A stretch of 21,611 nucleotides of DNA. Source: DATDMG01 sp036518955. GTDB lineage: Bacteria > Actinomycetota > Actinomycetes > Actinomycetales > Kineosporiaceae. The stretch spans positions 1-21,611 of the forward strand of contig DATDMG010000328.1 of NCBI GenBank assembly GCA_036518955.1, given 5' to 3'. Shown one piece after another: positions 13,744 to 21,561 of the stretch. The translations under genes were made by a program, and so were the position numbers. The first letter of the stretch is position 1; each line of letters opens with the position of its first letter. The notes under the pieces were generated by a model, which saw only the letters and a program-made list of their open reading frames with translations, searched no databases and was not told the origin of the DNA.

Positions 13744-15537
13744 ATGGTGGAGGTTCCGACCGGTCCGATGAATTCTGGCGCCCCCGGGTCGGGGAGCAGC
13801 CGCCGGCAGGTGCTTCGCGGTATGGCCTCCGCCGCGGCCGGCGCCTGGGCGGTGGCCGGTGTGGCGGGCGCCCCCGGCGCCCAGGCGGCGGCGGCCTCGT
13901 TCGACGTGGTCGTGGTGGGCGCCGGCGCCGCGGGCATGACTGCCGCGCTGCGGGCCGCGAAGCGGGGCTGCTCGACGCTGGTGGTCGAGAAGGCGCCGAC
14001 CTTCGGCGGCTCGGCCGCCCGTTCCGGCGCGGGCATCTGGATCCCGAACAATTCGGTGATCCTCGCGGCCGGCGTGCCGGACACCCCGGAGAAGGCGGCG
14101 ACGTACCTGGCCGCGGTCGTCGGGCCGGAGGTCCCCGCGGACCGGCAGGCCGCCTTCCTCGCCCACGGTCCAGAGATGATCTCGTTCGTGATGGAGAACA
14201 GCCCGCTGCGCTTCCGCTGGATGGAGGGCTACTCCGACTACTACCCCGAACTTCCGGGCGGGATGCCGGGTGGCCGGTCCATCGAGCCGGATCAGCTCGA
14301 CGGGCGCGTGCTGGGTGACGAGCTGGCCAACCTCAACCCCTCGTACATCCCGACCCCGGCGGGAGCCGTGGTCTTCAGCGGCGACTACAAGTGGCTGACC
14401 CTCTCGCTCGTCAACGCCAAGGGTGCCGCGGTGGCGACCCAGTGCGTCATCCGCTACCTGACCGCCGTCACCCAGGGCCAGAAGCCGCTCACCATGGGCC
14501 AGTCCCTGGCGGCCGGGCTGCGGGCCGGGCTGGCGTCGGCCGGCGTCCCGGTGTGGCTCAACACGCCGCTGGTGGACCTGGTGATCGACGGCAGCGGCCG
14601 CGCCACCGGCGTCCTGGTGAACCGGGCCGGCGGCCAGGTCGCGATCACGGCGAACCGGGGCGTGGTGGTGTGCTCCGGGGGGTTCGAGCACAACCTCGGC
14701 ATGCGCACCGAGTTCCAGCAACAGCCGATCGGCACCGACTGGACCGTGGGGGCCAAGGAGAACACCGGCGACGGCATCCGGGCCGGCCGGCGCGCCGGCG
14801 GCGACCTGGCCCTGATGGACGACGCCTGGTGGGGGCCGGCGATCCCGCTCCCGGAGGAGCCGTACTTCTGCCTCGCGGAGCGCACCCTGCCGGGCAGCAT
14901 CCTGGTCAACGCCGCGGGCCACCGGTTCGTCAACGAGGCCGCGCCGTACAGCGACGTCGTCCATGCGATGTACCGGCTCAACCCGACGGCGCCCGACATC
15001 CCGGCGTGGCTGGTGGCCGACCAGCGCTACCGCAACCGGTACCTGTTCAAGGACGTCGCCCCGGCACTGCCCTTCCCCGACGCCTGGTACCGCAGCGGTG
15101 CCGTGGTCACCGCCTGGACGGTCGCCGACCTGGCCCGGAAGATGGGGGTGCCCGCGGCGGCGCTGAAGGACACGATCGAGCGGTTCAACGGGTTCGCGGC
15201 CGCCGGCAAGGACCTGGACTTCCACCGCGGCGACAGCGCGTACGACCATTACTACACCGACCCGGCCGTCGTCCCGAACTCCTGCCTGGCCCCGCTCTCC
15301 CTCGCTCCGTACTACGCCTTCAAGATCCTCCCTGGAGACCTGGGAACGAAGGGTGGAATGCGTACCGACGCTTTCTCCCGGGTGCTACGCCACGATGGCA
15401 CGGTGATTCCCGGGCTTTATGCTGCCGGCAACGCGAGCGCGGCGGTGATGGGCCACAGCTATGCCGGCGCCGGATCCACCATCGGCCCGGCGATGACATT
15501 TGGCTACATTGCCGCCAACCATATCGCCGACTCCTAG
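13744..15537 (+). CDS. kstD: 3-Ketosteroid delta-1-dehydrogenase with a Tat signal peptide
   Basis: A 597-aa FAD enzyme introducing the C1-C2 double bond into ring A of 3-ketosteroids, the step that with 9-alpha-hydroxylation opens ring B. The FAD motif GAGAAG is at 59-64. KstD family marks are GGSAARSGAGIWIPNN, the Tyr-rich GYSDYY (162-167), Tyr402 in EAAPYSDV, DLGTKGGMRTD, and HSYAGAG with Tyr573 and Gly577, matching the catalytic Tyr/Gly of characterised KstDs. The first 48 residues form a twin-arginine signal: SSRRQVLRG (Arg20-Arg21), a hydrophobic stretch 27-43, then AQA before Ala49. That implies folded export with FAD bound. The ATG at 13744 has AGGGGG 6 nt upstream; an ATG at codon 27 would remove the signal. 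It probably shares a transcript with the SRPBCC gene 81 nt downstream. Confidence 0.92.
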   Translation: MVEVPTGPMNSGAPGSGSSRRQVLRGMASAAAGAWAVAGVAGAPGAQAAAASFDVVVVGAGAAGMTAALRAAKRGCSTLVVEKAPTFGGSAARSGAGIWIPNNSVILAAGVPDTPEKAATYLAAVVGPEVPADRQAAFLAHGPEMISFVMENSPLRFRWMEGYSDYYPELPGGMPGGRSIEPDQLDGRVLGDELANLNPSYIPTPAGAVVFSGDYKWLTLSLVNAKGAAVATQCVIRYLTAVTQGQKPLTMGQSLAAGLRAGLASAGVPVWLNTPLVDLVIDGSGRATGVLVNRAGGQVAITANRGVVVCSGGFEHNLGMRTEFQQQPIGTDWTVGAKENTGDGIRAGRRAGGDLALMDDAWWGPAIPLPEEPYFCLAERTLPGSILVNAAGHRFVNEAAPYSDVVHAMYRLNPTAPDIPAWLVADQRYRNRYLFKDVAPALPFPDAWYRSGAVVTAWTVADLARKMGVPAAALKDTIERFNGFAAAGKDLDFHRGDSAYDHYYTDPAVVPNSCLAPLSLAPYYAFKILPGDLGTKGGMRTDAFSRVLRHDGTVIPGLYAAGNASAAVMGHSYAGAGSTIGPAMTFGYIAANHIADS

Positions 15538-15618
15538 GAACATTTGCGGTTCCGCCGGCGCGACCCGCACCTGCCGGCACAGTCCACCACACCCGTTTCC
15601 GCGCCACTGGAGGTCCCG

Positions 15619-16050
15619 ATGCCCAAGGTCAGCAGGTCGCTCGCCGCAGCCGTCGACCCCGCGACGGTGTGGGAGCTCGCGGTCAGCCTGCCCCGGGTCC
15701 CGGAGTGGAACACCATGCACGAAGGCTTCACCGGGGAGGTGCCGGACGCCCTCACGGAGGGGTCGACGTACCGGCAGCGCGCGAAGCTGATGGGCATGCC
15801 GGCCGAGATATCCTGGCGGGTCACGGCCGCCGAGGCGCCCGGCCGGCTCGAGCTGGCCGGGGACGGACCGATGGGGGTCAAGACCTTCCAGCGTTGGTCC
15901 ATCACCCCTTCGGGCGACGGGACCCAGGTCACCCTGGAGATGGAGTTCACCGGTCCCTCGCTGGTGGGGCCGATGGCGATGATGGTGGAGAAGCAGGCCG
16001 GCACGGCGACCCAGACCTCACTGGCCAGGTTCGGCCAGTTGCTGGCCTGA
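15619..16050 (+). CDS. SRPBCC-fold protein (Rv0910-like)
   Basis: A 143-aa single-domain START/Bet v1-like fold with a hydrophobic ligand cavity. Family marks: WELAVSLPRVPEWNTMHEGF, the KLMGMPAEISWRV strand, and the C-terminal helix GPMAMMVEKQAGTATQTSLARFGQLL. It resembles M. tuberculosis Rv0910, which is called a type II toxin paired with antitoxin Rv0909, but no Rv0909-like gene is next to it here. The ATG at 15619 has GGAGG 6 nt upstream. It follows kstD on the same strand and converges with kstR. A steroid-binding or cyclase/hydratase-like role would fit the location better than a toxin, but this is inference. Confidence 0.85.
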   Translation: MPKVSRSLAAAVDPATVWELAVSLPRVPEWNTMHEGFTGEVPDALTEGSTYRQRAKLMGMPAEISWRVTAAEAPGRLELAGDGPMGVKTFQRWSITPSGDGTQVTLEMEFTGPSLVGPMAMMVEKQAGTATQTSLARFGQLLA

Positions 16051-16083
16051 CGGTCGCCGCCGGCCCCGATCGGCGGCCGTCAG
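16047..16083. terminator. Bidirectional terminator shared by the SRPBCC gene and kstR
   Basis: CTGACGGTCGCC (16047-16058) pairs with GGCGGCCGTCAG (16072-16083), with one G-U pair; one further G-C pair extends the stem inside. The outer TGA and TCA of the arms are the stop codons of the two convergent genes. No T-run, typical of GC-rich hosts. Confidence 0.6.
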
Positions 16084-16691
16084 CGCAGCAGCAGGCGGGT
16101 GGCCAGCTCCAGGTGGTGGGTGACGTCGTTCGCCGAGGCCCGCCTGGTCACCCAGGCAACCAGGTTGGACAGCCAGACGTCGCCGATCACTCGGGCGATG
16201 GCGCGCTCGTCGTCCGTGGGCTCGCCGTCGTGCATCGCCTGGGTGAACATGTGCTCCATCATCCCGGCGACCGCGTTCACCTCGGTCGCCGCGGACGGGT
16301 CGGCGAACATGAACGCGCGCGTCATCGCCTCGGTGAGCAGCGGTTCGCGTTGCATCGCCCGGGTCACCCGGCCGAGCACGAAGACCATCCGCTCGTAGGG
16401 CGTGTGCCCGGGGATCGGCGTCCGGTCGAGGCGCTCCTGGGTGCGCTGGAACTCCCGGGCCAGGGCCGCGACGAGCAGGTGGATCTTGGAGGGGAAGTAG
16501 CGGTAGAGGGTGCCGAGTGCCACCTCGGCGCGCTCGGCCACGGCGCGCATCTGGACCGCCTCGTACCCGCCCTTCAGGGCCAGCGCGAGCGTCGCGTCCA
16601 GAATGCGCCGCCGCCGTTCGTTCTGCGCCGCCGAACTCAGCGGTGCCTCCGCGGATGCGTGAGTGGTGCGACGAGTTCTCGGTGCTGCCAT
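16080..16691 (-). CDS. kstR: TetR-family steroid catabolism repressor KstR
   Basis: A 203-aa repressor, near the 199 aa of M. tuberculosis KstR (Rv3574). The helix-turn-helix (about 45-68) reads MRAVAERAEVALGTLYRYFPSK, and the segment before it, RRRILDATLALALKGGYEAVQ, is close to the known KstR sequence. The ligand domain also matches: RAMQREPLLTEAMTRAF, GEPTDDERAIARVIGDVWLSNL, AWVTRRASANDV. In mycobacteria KstR releases DNA on binding a steroid-CoA thioester. I chose the ATG at 16691, with AGAGG 5 nt upstream; an ATG at 16763 would add 24 Pro/His/Arg-rich residues. It is divergent from fadE34, the same arrangement as Rv3574/Rv3573c, and the operator in the shared gap suggests autoregulation. 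Confidence 0.93.
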   Translation of the reverse strand: MAAPRTRRTTHASAEAPLSSAAQNERRRRILDATLALALKGGYEAVQMRAVAERAEVALGTLYRYFPSKIHLLVAALAREFQRTQERLDRTPIPGHTPYERMVFVLGRVTRAMQREPLLTEAMTRAFMFADPSAATEVNAVAGMMEHMFTQAMHDGEPTDDERAIARVIGDVWLSNLVAWVTRRASANDVTHHLELATRLLLR

Positions 16692-16867
16692 CGGGGCCTC
16701 TCGGTGGGATGGGTCGCGAGCGCCGCGGGCGTGGGGGGGTCGTGGTGCGACGTGTTCGCCCATGATACCCGTGGTGTGCCTTTTCGGCAGGTAGGCCCGT
16801 GCTGTTGCTGCTGGTCATGGCTGGATGCTCAGGCAACGACCGGATCCGGTGGATAGCCTGGACCAAC

Positions 16868-16881
16868 TGAAACATGTTCTA
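16868..16881. promoter_or_regulatory. KstR operator, copy 4 (perfect)
   Basis: TGAAACATGTTCTA fits TnnAACnnGTTnnA at every fixed position. It lies 37 bp before the fadE34 start and 176 bp from kstR in their shared 227-bp divergent gap, so it most likely represses the fadE34-fadE28-fadE29 operon and perhaps kstR too. Confidence 0.88.
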
Positions 16882-16918
16882 ATCCTGGGTGTACCGGCCG
16901 GACGAGGAGGGGGGACGG

Positions 16919-19273
16919 GTGCCGATCGCGATCACCGACGACCAGCGGGCCGTCCAGGACTCGCTGCGGCGCTGGGCGGAACGGGCGCTGCCGCGCGGGC
17001 TCACCCGCGGGCTCGAACCCGATGGGCGGCCGGGGGACCGGCAGCTGGGTCAGCAGCTGGAGCAGCTGTGGGCCGACCTCGCCGGGCTCGGCCTGTTCGG
17101 GATGGCCCTTCCCGACGACGTCGACGGCGCCGGCGGCAGCGTGACCGACCTGGCGGCGGCCCTGGAGCAGGTGGGGGCCGACGGCGTGCCGGGTCCGGTG
17201 CTGCCGACCCTGGCTGCGGCGTTGGCGTTGGCTCCGTTCCGTCGGCTGCCCGGGGTCGCGGAGGCGTTGGCGCGGATCGCCGCCGGCACGGCATCGGTGG
17301 CGCTCGACCTCACCGGCGTCCCGTCGTCCGCGGTGGCGATCCCCGTCGAGGACGGCGGGTTGGAGGTGACCGGGCGGGCCGCCGCGGTGCTCGGGGCCGG
17401 GGCGACCTCCCATCTCCTGCTGGGCGCGAACGGGCCGGACGGGGAGGTGTGGTGCCTGCTCGACGCCGACCACGCCGGCCTCTCGGTCCGGGCTCGGACG
17501 CCGCTGGACTTCAGCTGCCCGCTCGCCGACGTCCAGCTCGACCGGGTCGTGGTGCCGGCCGGGCGGTGGGTGGCGGACGGGCGGCTGACCGCCGGCACGG
17601 TGCGGGAGGTGGCCGCCGTGCTGGCCGCGGCCGAGGCCGCCGGCGTGACCGGCTGGTGCCTGCGCACGGCGGTCGACCACGCCCGCACCCGGCACCAGTT
17701 CGGCCGCCCGGTGGGGGCGTTCCAGGCGGTCAAGCACCTGTGCGCCGGGATGCTGGGTCGCGCCGAACGGGCCTGTGCCGCGGCGTGGGAGGCGGCCAGG
17801 GCCTTGGACGAGGCGCTGCCCGTCGCTCGCACCGGCATCGGCGGGACCGGCACCGAACGGGTCGGCGTGGCGGGGAGCGGTGTCGGCGGCGATGAGTTCT
17901 CGCTCGCGGTGGCGGTGGGTGCTTCGGTCGCGCTGGAGGCCGCGGTCCGCAACGCCAAGGACTGCATCCAGGTCCTCGGCGGCATCGGTTTCACCTGGGA
18001 GCACGACGCCCACCTCTACCTGCGGCGAGCGGTGGCCCTGCGCCAGCTCCTCGGCGGCACCGCGATGTGGTCGGCCCGGGCCGCCCGGCTGGCACTGGCC
18101 GGGGTCCGGCGCCAGGTGCGCCTGGAGTCGCCACCGGCGGCCGGGGCGGGCGCCGGGGTCGACGCGGACACCCGGGACGTCGTCCGGACCCGGGTCGCCC
18201 GGATCGCCGCCGAGCCCCCCGCGCGGCAGCGGTCGGCGCTGGCGGAGGCGGGGTACCTGGTGCCGGAGTGGCCGCCGCCGTACGGGGTGGGCGCCGACGC
18301 GGTGTTGGAGCACGTGGTGGACGACGAGCTGGACCGGGCCGGCGTCGCCCGACCGGACCTGGCGGTGGGCCGCTGGGCGGTGGCCACCCTGCTGCGGTCC
18401 GGCACCGAGGCGCAGCGGGAGCGGTTCGTGGCGGCGACGCTGCGCGGAGACCTGATCTGGTGCCAGTTGTTCAGCGAACCCGAGGCCGGGTCCGACCTGG
18501 CGTCGTTGCGCACCCGGGCCGACCGCGTCGCCGGCGGCTGGCGGCTGACCGGCCAGAAGGTGTGGACCAGCCTGGCCGCCGACGCCGACTGGGGGATCTG
18601 CCTGGCACGTTCGGACGAGGCGGCACCGCGGCACCGCGGGCTGACCTACTTCCTGGTGCCGATGCGTGGCCCGGGGGTGCTGGTGCTACCGCTGCGGGAG
18701 ATCACGGGTCGCGCGGTGTTCAACGAGGTCTTCCTGGACGGCGTGTTCGTGCCGGACGAGTGCGTCGTCGGCGAACCGGGCCACGGCTGGCGCGTGGCCC
18801 GCGGCACCCTCGAGAGCGAACGGGTCGCGATCGGCCGCGGGCCGGCGCTCGGCGAGGCGGTGGAGCGGCTCGTCCAGGTGGTCGGCGAGCGTGGGTCGGC
18901 CGACGCCCCCGGGACGATCGAACGGCTGGGTGAGTTGGTGGCGGAAGGGTTGACGCTGAGTGTGCTGGACCTGCGTTCCGCGCTGGCGCTGATGGCGGGT
19001 CCCGGCGCCGGGAGCGCCGGTGCGGGCCCGGCCGTGCGCAAGCTCCTCGGCGTCGCCCACCGGCAGGCGGTGGCCGAGGCGGCGCTGGAGGCCCTCGGCG
19101 TCCGGGGCGCGATGGCCGAGGAGGAGGCCGCCGAGGCCGTTCACGAGTTCCTGCTCAGCCGCTGCCTGAGCATCGCCGGGGGCACCACGCAGATCCTGCT
19201 GAACGTGGTGGCCGAGCGTGAGCTCGGGCTGCCCCGGGACGACGTGCACGCAGGAGGCCACGGATGCACGTGA
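16919..19273 (+). CDS. fadE34: Fused two-domain acyl-CoA dehydrogenase (FadE34/ChsE3 type)
   Basis: A 784-aa fusion of two acyl-CoA dehydrogenase modules, mimicking the alpha-beta pair of other steroid dehydrogenases. Module 1 (about 1-385) has FAD-contact features RHQFGRPVGAFQAVKH and QVLGGIGFTWEHDAHLYLRR. Module 2 (about 418-784) has FSEPEAGSDLASLRTRA, GQKVWTS and TLESERV, whose Glu634 aligns with the catalytic Glu of FadE29. In M. tuberculosis this enzyme desaturates steroid-CoA with a five-carbon (C24) side chain. It is longer than Rv3573c (711 aa), partly through a Gly-rich insertion at about 301-323 and a Gly/Ala linker at about 400-417. The GTG at 16919 follows AGGAGG by 8 nt; a GTG at 16889 is possible. 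It overlaps fadE28 by 10 bp and is divergent from kstR. Confidence 0.92.
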   Translation: MPIAITDDQRAVQDSLRRWAERALPRGLTRGLEPDGRPGDRQLGQQLEQLWADLAGLGLFGMALPDDVDGAGGSVTDLAAALEQVGADGVPGPVLPTLAAALALAPFRRLPGVAEALARIAAGTASVALDLTGVPSSAVAIPVEDGGLEVTGRAAAVLGAGATSHLLLGANGPDGEVWCLLDADHAGLSVRARTPLDFSCPLADVQLDRVVVPAGRWVADGRLTAGTVREVAAVLAAAEAAGVTGWCLRTAVDHARTRHQFGRPVGAFQAVKHLCAGMLGRAERACAAAWEAARALDEALPVARTGIGGTGTERVGVAGSGVGGDEFSLAVAVGASVALEAAVRNAKDCIQVLGGIGFTWEHDAHLYLRRAVALRQLLGGTAMWSARAARLALAGVRRQVRLESPPAAGAGAGVDADTRDVVRTRVARIAAEPPARQRSALAEAGYLVPEWPPPYGVGADAVLEHVVDDELDRAGVARPDLAVGRWAVATLLRSGTEAQRERFVAATLRGDLIWCQLFSEPEAGSDLASLRTRADRVAGGWRLTGQKVWTSLAADADWGICLARSDEAAPRHRGLTYFLVPMRGPGVLVLPLREITGRAVFNEVFLDGVFVPDECVVGEPGHGWRVARGTLESERVAIGRGPALGEAVERLVQVVGERGSADAPGTIERLGELVAEGLTLSVLDLRSALALMAGPGAGSAGAGPAVRKLLGVAHRQAVAEAALEALGVRGAMAEEEAAEAVHEFLLSRCLSIAGGTTQILLNVVAERELGLPRDDVHAGGHGCT

Positions 19274-20385
19274 CCCTGACCGAGACCGAGCAGGCCGTCG
19301 TCCAGGCGGCCCGCGCCGTGATCGAGGGCACCGGCCTGCCGGCGGGCGACCTGCCCGGGACACCGCCGGCGGAGTGGGCCGAGCCGCTGTGGAAGGCCCT
19401 CGCGCAGGCCGGGCTGCTCGGGTTGGCCGCCCCCGCCTCGCTCGGCGGGGACGGCCTGGGCGTGCCGGAGGTGCTGGCGCTGCTCACCGAGCTGGGCCGG
19501 GCCGCGGCGGTGGGCCCGGCGCTGGCCACGCTCGCCCTCGGGGTACTGCCGACGTCCCGCTGGGCGACGCCGGCACAGCAGCGTGCGCTGCTGGTGCCGG
19601 TGCTGGAGGCGGGGGCGGTGCTGACCGCCGCGGTCCACGAGCCGGCCCACCCGCTCGGGGTGACCGGCCGGCCGGTGCGACCGGTCACCACCGTGACCGC
19701 GGCCCTGGTGGTGAGGGGGGTCAAGGTGGCGGTGCCGTACGTGGAGCGGGCGCACCGGGTGCTGGTCCCGGTGACGTCGCCGGACGGCGTGCCGGCGGTC
19801 GCGATCGTGGACCCCGGGGCTCCGGGCGTGCGCGCGGTGCCGACCCCGACGTCCGCCGGCTGGCCGGAGCACACCCTGTACCTGGACGGCGTGGTCGCCG
19901 ACGGGTTGCTCGGCGACCGGGCCGGGACCGCGGCGGGGCAGGTGGTCGCCGACCTGTGCCGGCTCGCGCTCGCCGGGACGTGCGCGGTCGCGGACGGCCT
20001 GGTCCGTGGGGCGTTGGAGCTGACCGCGGCCCATGTCCGCTCCCGGCAGCAGTTCGGCCGGCCGCTGGCCACCTTCCAGGCCGTCGCGCTGCAGATCGCG
20101 GACGTGTACCTGGCCGCCCGCACCCTGCACCTGGCCAGCCGGTCCGCGGCCGACGGGCTGGGCGACCCCGGCGGCCCGGGGACCGGCCGGGATCTTGCCG
20201 TCGCGGCGTACTGGCTGGCCCGCTACGGTCCCCCGGCCCTGCGCACCTGCCATCAGCTGCACGGCGGCCTCGGGCTGGACGTGACCTATCCGTTGCACCG
20301 GTACTCCGCCCACCTGCGGGACCTGGTGCGCGCCACCGGCGGCACCGAGCACTGCCTGGACCGGCTGGCCGAGCTGGAGGGCTGA
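19264..20385 (+). CDS. fadE28: Acyl-CoA dehydrogenase subunit, FadE28/ChsE1 type
   Basis: A 373-aa non-catalytic-type partner subunit. It carries the FAD-contact motif RSRQQFGRPLATFQAV (259-274) and CHQLHGGLGLDVTYPLHRY but has no Glu in a LxxERV motif, as expected when its partner supplies the base. With FadE29 it forms the alpha2-beta2 enzyme that in M. tuberculosis desaturates the three-carbon side chain of 3-oxo-4-pregnene-20-carboxyl-CoA. Marks shared with Rv3544c are PERLGGDGVG-like ASLGGDGLGVPEVLALLTELGR and the DVTYPLHRY segment. It is longer than Rv3544c (339 aa). AGGAGG lies 6 nt before the ATG at 19264, which is inside the end of fadE34. It ends 3 nt before fadE29. Confidence 0.9.
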   Translation: MHVTLTETEQAVVQAARAVIEGTGLPAGDLPGTPPAEWAEPLWKALAQAGLLGLAAPASLGGDGLGVPEVLALLTELGRAAAVGPALATLALGVLPTSRWATPAQQRALLVPVLEAGAVLTAAVHEPAHPLGVTGRPVRPVTTVTAALVVRGVKVAVPYVERAHRVLVPVTSPDGVPAVAIVDPGAPGVRAVPTPTSAGWPEHTLYLDGVVADGLLGDRAGTAAGQVVADLCRLALAGTCAVADGLVRGALELTAAHVRSRQQFGRPLATFQAVALQIADVYLAARTLHLASRSAADGLGDPGGPGTGRDLAVAAYWLARYGPPALRTCHQLHGGLGLDVTYPLHRYSAHLRDLVRATGGTEHCLDRLAELEG

Positions 20386-20388
20386 GCG

Positions 20389-21561
20389 ATGTTCGACCTG
20401 GACGAGCGGCAGCTCGCGTTGCGGCGGCAGCTGCGGACGTACTTCGCCGACCTGCTGACGCCGGACGAGCGGCGCACCCTGCTGCGCCTGCGGCACGGTC
20501 CGCTCCAGCGGGACGTCGTGCGTCGGCTCGGTCGCGACGGCTGGCTCGGCGTCGGCTGGCCGGTCGAGTACGGTGGCCGCGGTTTCGGCCCGGTGGAGCA
20601 GCAGATCTTCGTCGACGAGGCGGCGCGCGCCGACGTCCAGCTGCCCGCGGTGACGTTGCAGACGGTCGGGCCCACCCTGATGGAGTTCGGCACGGTGGAG
20701 CAGAAGGACTACTTCCTGCCCCGCATCCTGGCGGGCGACGTGCACTTCGCGATCGGCTACACCGAACCCGAGTCGGGAACCGACCTGGCCTCGCTGCGGA
20801 CCCGGGCCGTGCTCGTCGACGGCGAGGACGGGCCCGAGTACCTCGTCAACGGGCAGAAGATCTTCACGACCGGCGGACATGACGTCGACTACGTGTGGCT
20901 CGCGGTGCGTACCGACCCGGCGGCCCGCCGGCACCACGGGATCACGATCCTGATCGTCGACGCCCACGACCCGGGGTATTCCTGGACGCCGATCATCACC
21001 TGCGACGGCGCGCATCACGTCAACGCGACGTACTACGCGGACGTCCGGGTGCCGGTGTCCCGGCGGGTCGGGGCCGAGAACGACGGGTGGCGGCTGATCA
21101 CCCGGCAGCTCAACCACGAGCGGGTCATGCTCGGGCCGGCAGGGCGGTTGGCCGCCCTGGACGACCGGGTGCGCGCCTGGGCGGCGTCCCGTCGGGCGGC
21201 GGACGGGCGCGCCGTCCTGGCCCAACCCGACGTACGCCGCACGCTCGCCGAGGTGACCGCCCATCTGCGGGTGAACGAGCTGCTCAACGCACAGGTCACG
21301 TCGGCGCCCGAGGTGGACGTCGCGGACGCCTCGGCGACGAAGGTCTACTCCTCGGAGCACGTGCAGCGGCTCGGCCAAGCGCTGGAGGAGCTGGTGGCGC
21401 GTCATGGCGGCGCTGTCGACGACGCGACCGCGGAGCTGCTCACCTGGCTCGACGTGCAGGCCAAGCGCAACCTGGTGCTGACCTTCGGCGGAGGCGCGAA
21501 CGAGATCCAGCGCGAGCTCATCGCCGCCGCCGGCCTCGGCCTGCCGCGGGTGCCGCGGTGA
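20389..21561 (+). CDS. fadE29: Acyl-CoA dehydrogenase subunit, FadE29/ChsE2 type
   Basis: A 390-aa catalytic partner of FadE28, close in length to Rv3543c (387 aa) and strikingly similar as remembered: MGRDG-like LGRDGWLGVGWPVEYGG, GPVEQQIFVDEAARADVQLP, FAIGYTEPESGTDLASLRT (about 120-138), NGQKIFTTGGHDVDYVWLA, SWTPIITCDGAHHVNATYY, and the end FGGGANEIQRELIAAAGL. The catalytic base is probably Glu244 in LNHERV. The reaction is alpha,beta-desaturation of the C22 steroid acyl-CoA, passing electrons to electron-transfer flavoprotein. GGAGG lies about 9 nt before the ATG at 20389, overlapping the end of fadE28. In M. tuberculosis the next gene is Rv3542c (ChsH2), so a hydratase gene is expected beyond the window. 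Confidence 0.94.
   Translation: MFDLDERQLALRRQLRTYFADLLTPDERRTLLRLRHGPLQRDVVRRLGRDGWLGVGWPVEYGGRGFGPVEQQIFVDEAARADVQLPAVTLQTVGPTLMEFGTVEQKDYFLPRILAGDVHFAIGYTEPESGTDLASLRTRAVLVDGEDGPEYLVNGQKIFTTGGHDVDYVWLAVRTDPAARRHHGITILIVDAHDPGYSWTPIITCDGAHHVNATYYADVRVPVSRRVGAENDGWRLITRQLNHERVMLGPAGRLAALDDRVRAWAASRRAADGRAVLAQPDVRRTLAEVTAHLRVNELLNAQVTSAPEVDVADASATKVYSSEHVQRLGQALEELVARHGGAVDDATAELLTWLDVQAKRNLVLTFGGGANEIQRELIAAAGLGLPRVPR

Noticed and set aside
15537..15553. GGAAC / GTTCC inverted repeat after kstD.
   Set aside because: Too short to call a terminator, and the half-sites are wrongly spaced for a KstR operator (7 nt instead of 2).
14391..16856. An 821-codon + strand frame over kstD, the SRPBCC gene and kstR.
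   Set aside because: Arg/Gly/Pro-rich translation with no domain, covering three well-supported genes in other frames.
16829..18634. A 601-codon - strand frame opposite fadE34.
   Set aside because: No recognisable motif; fadE34 on the + strand explains the region.
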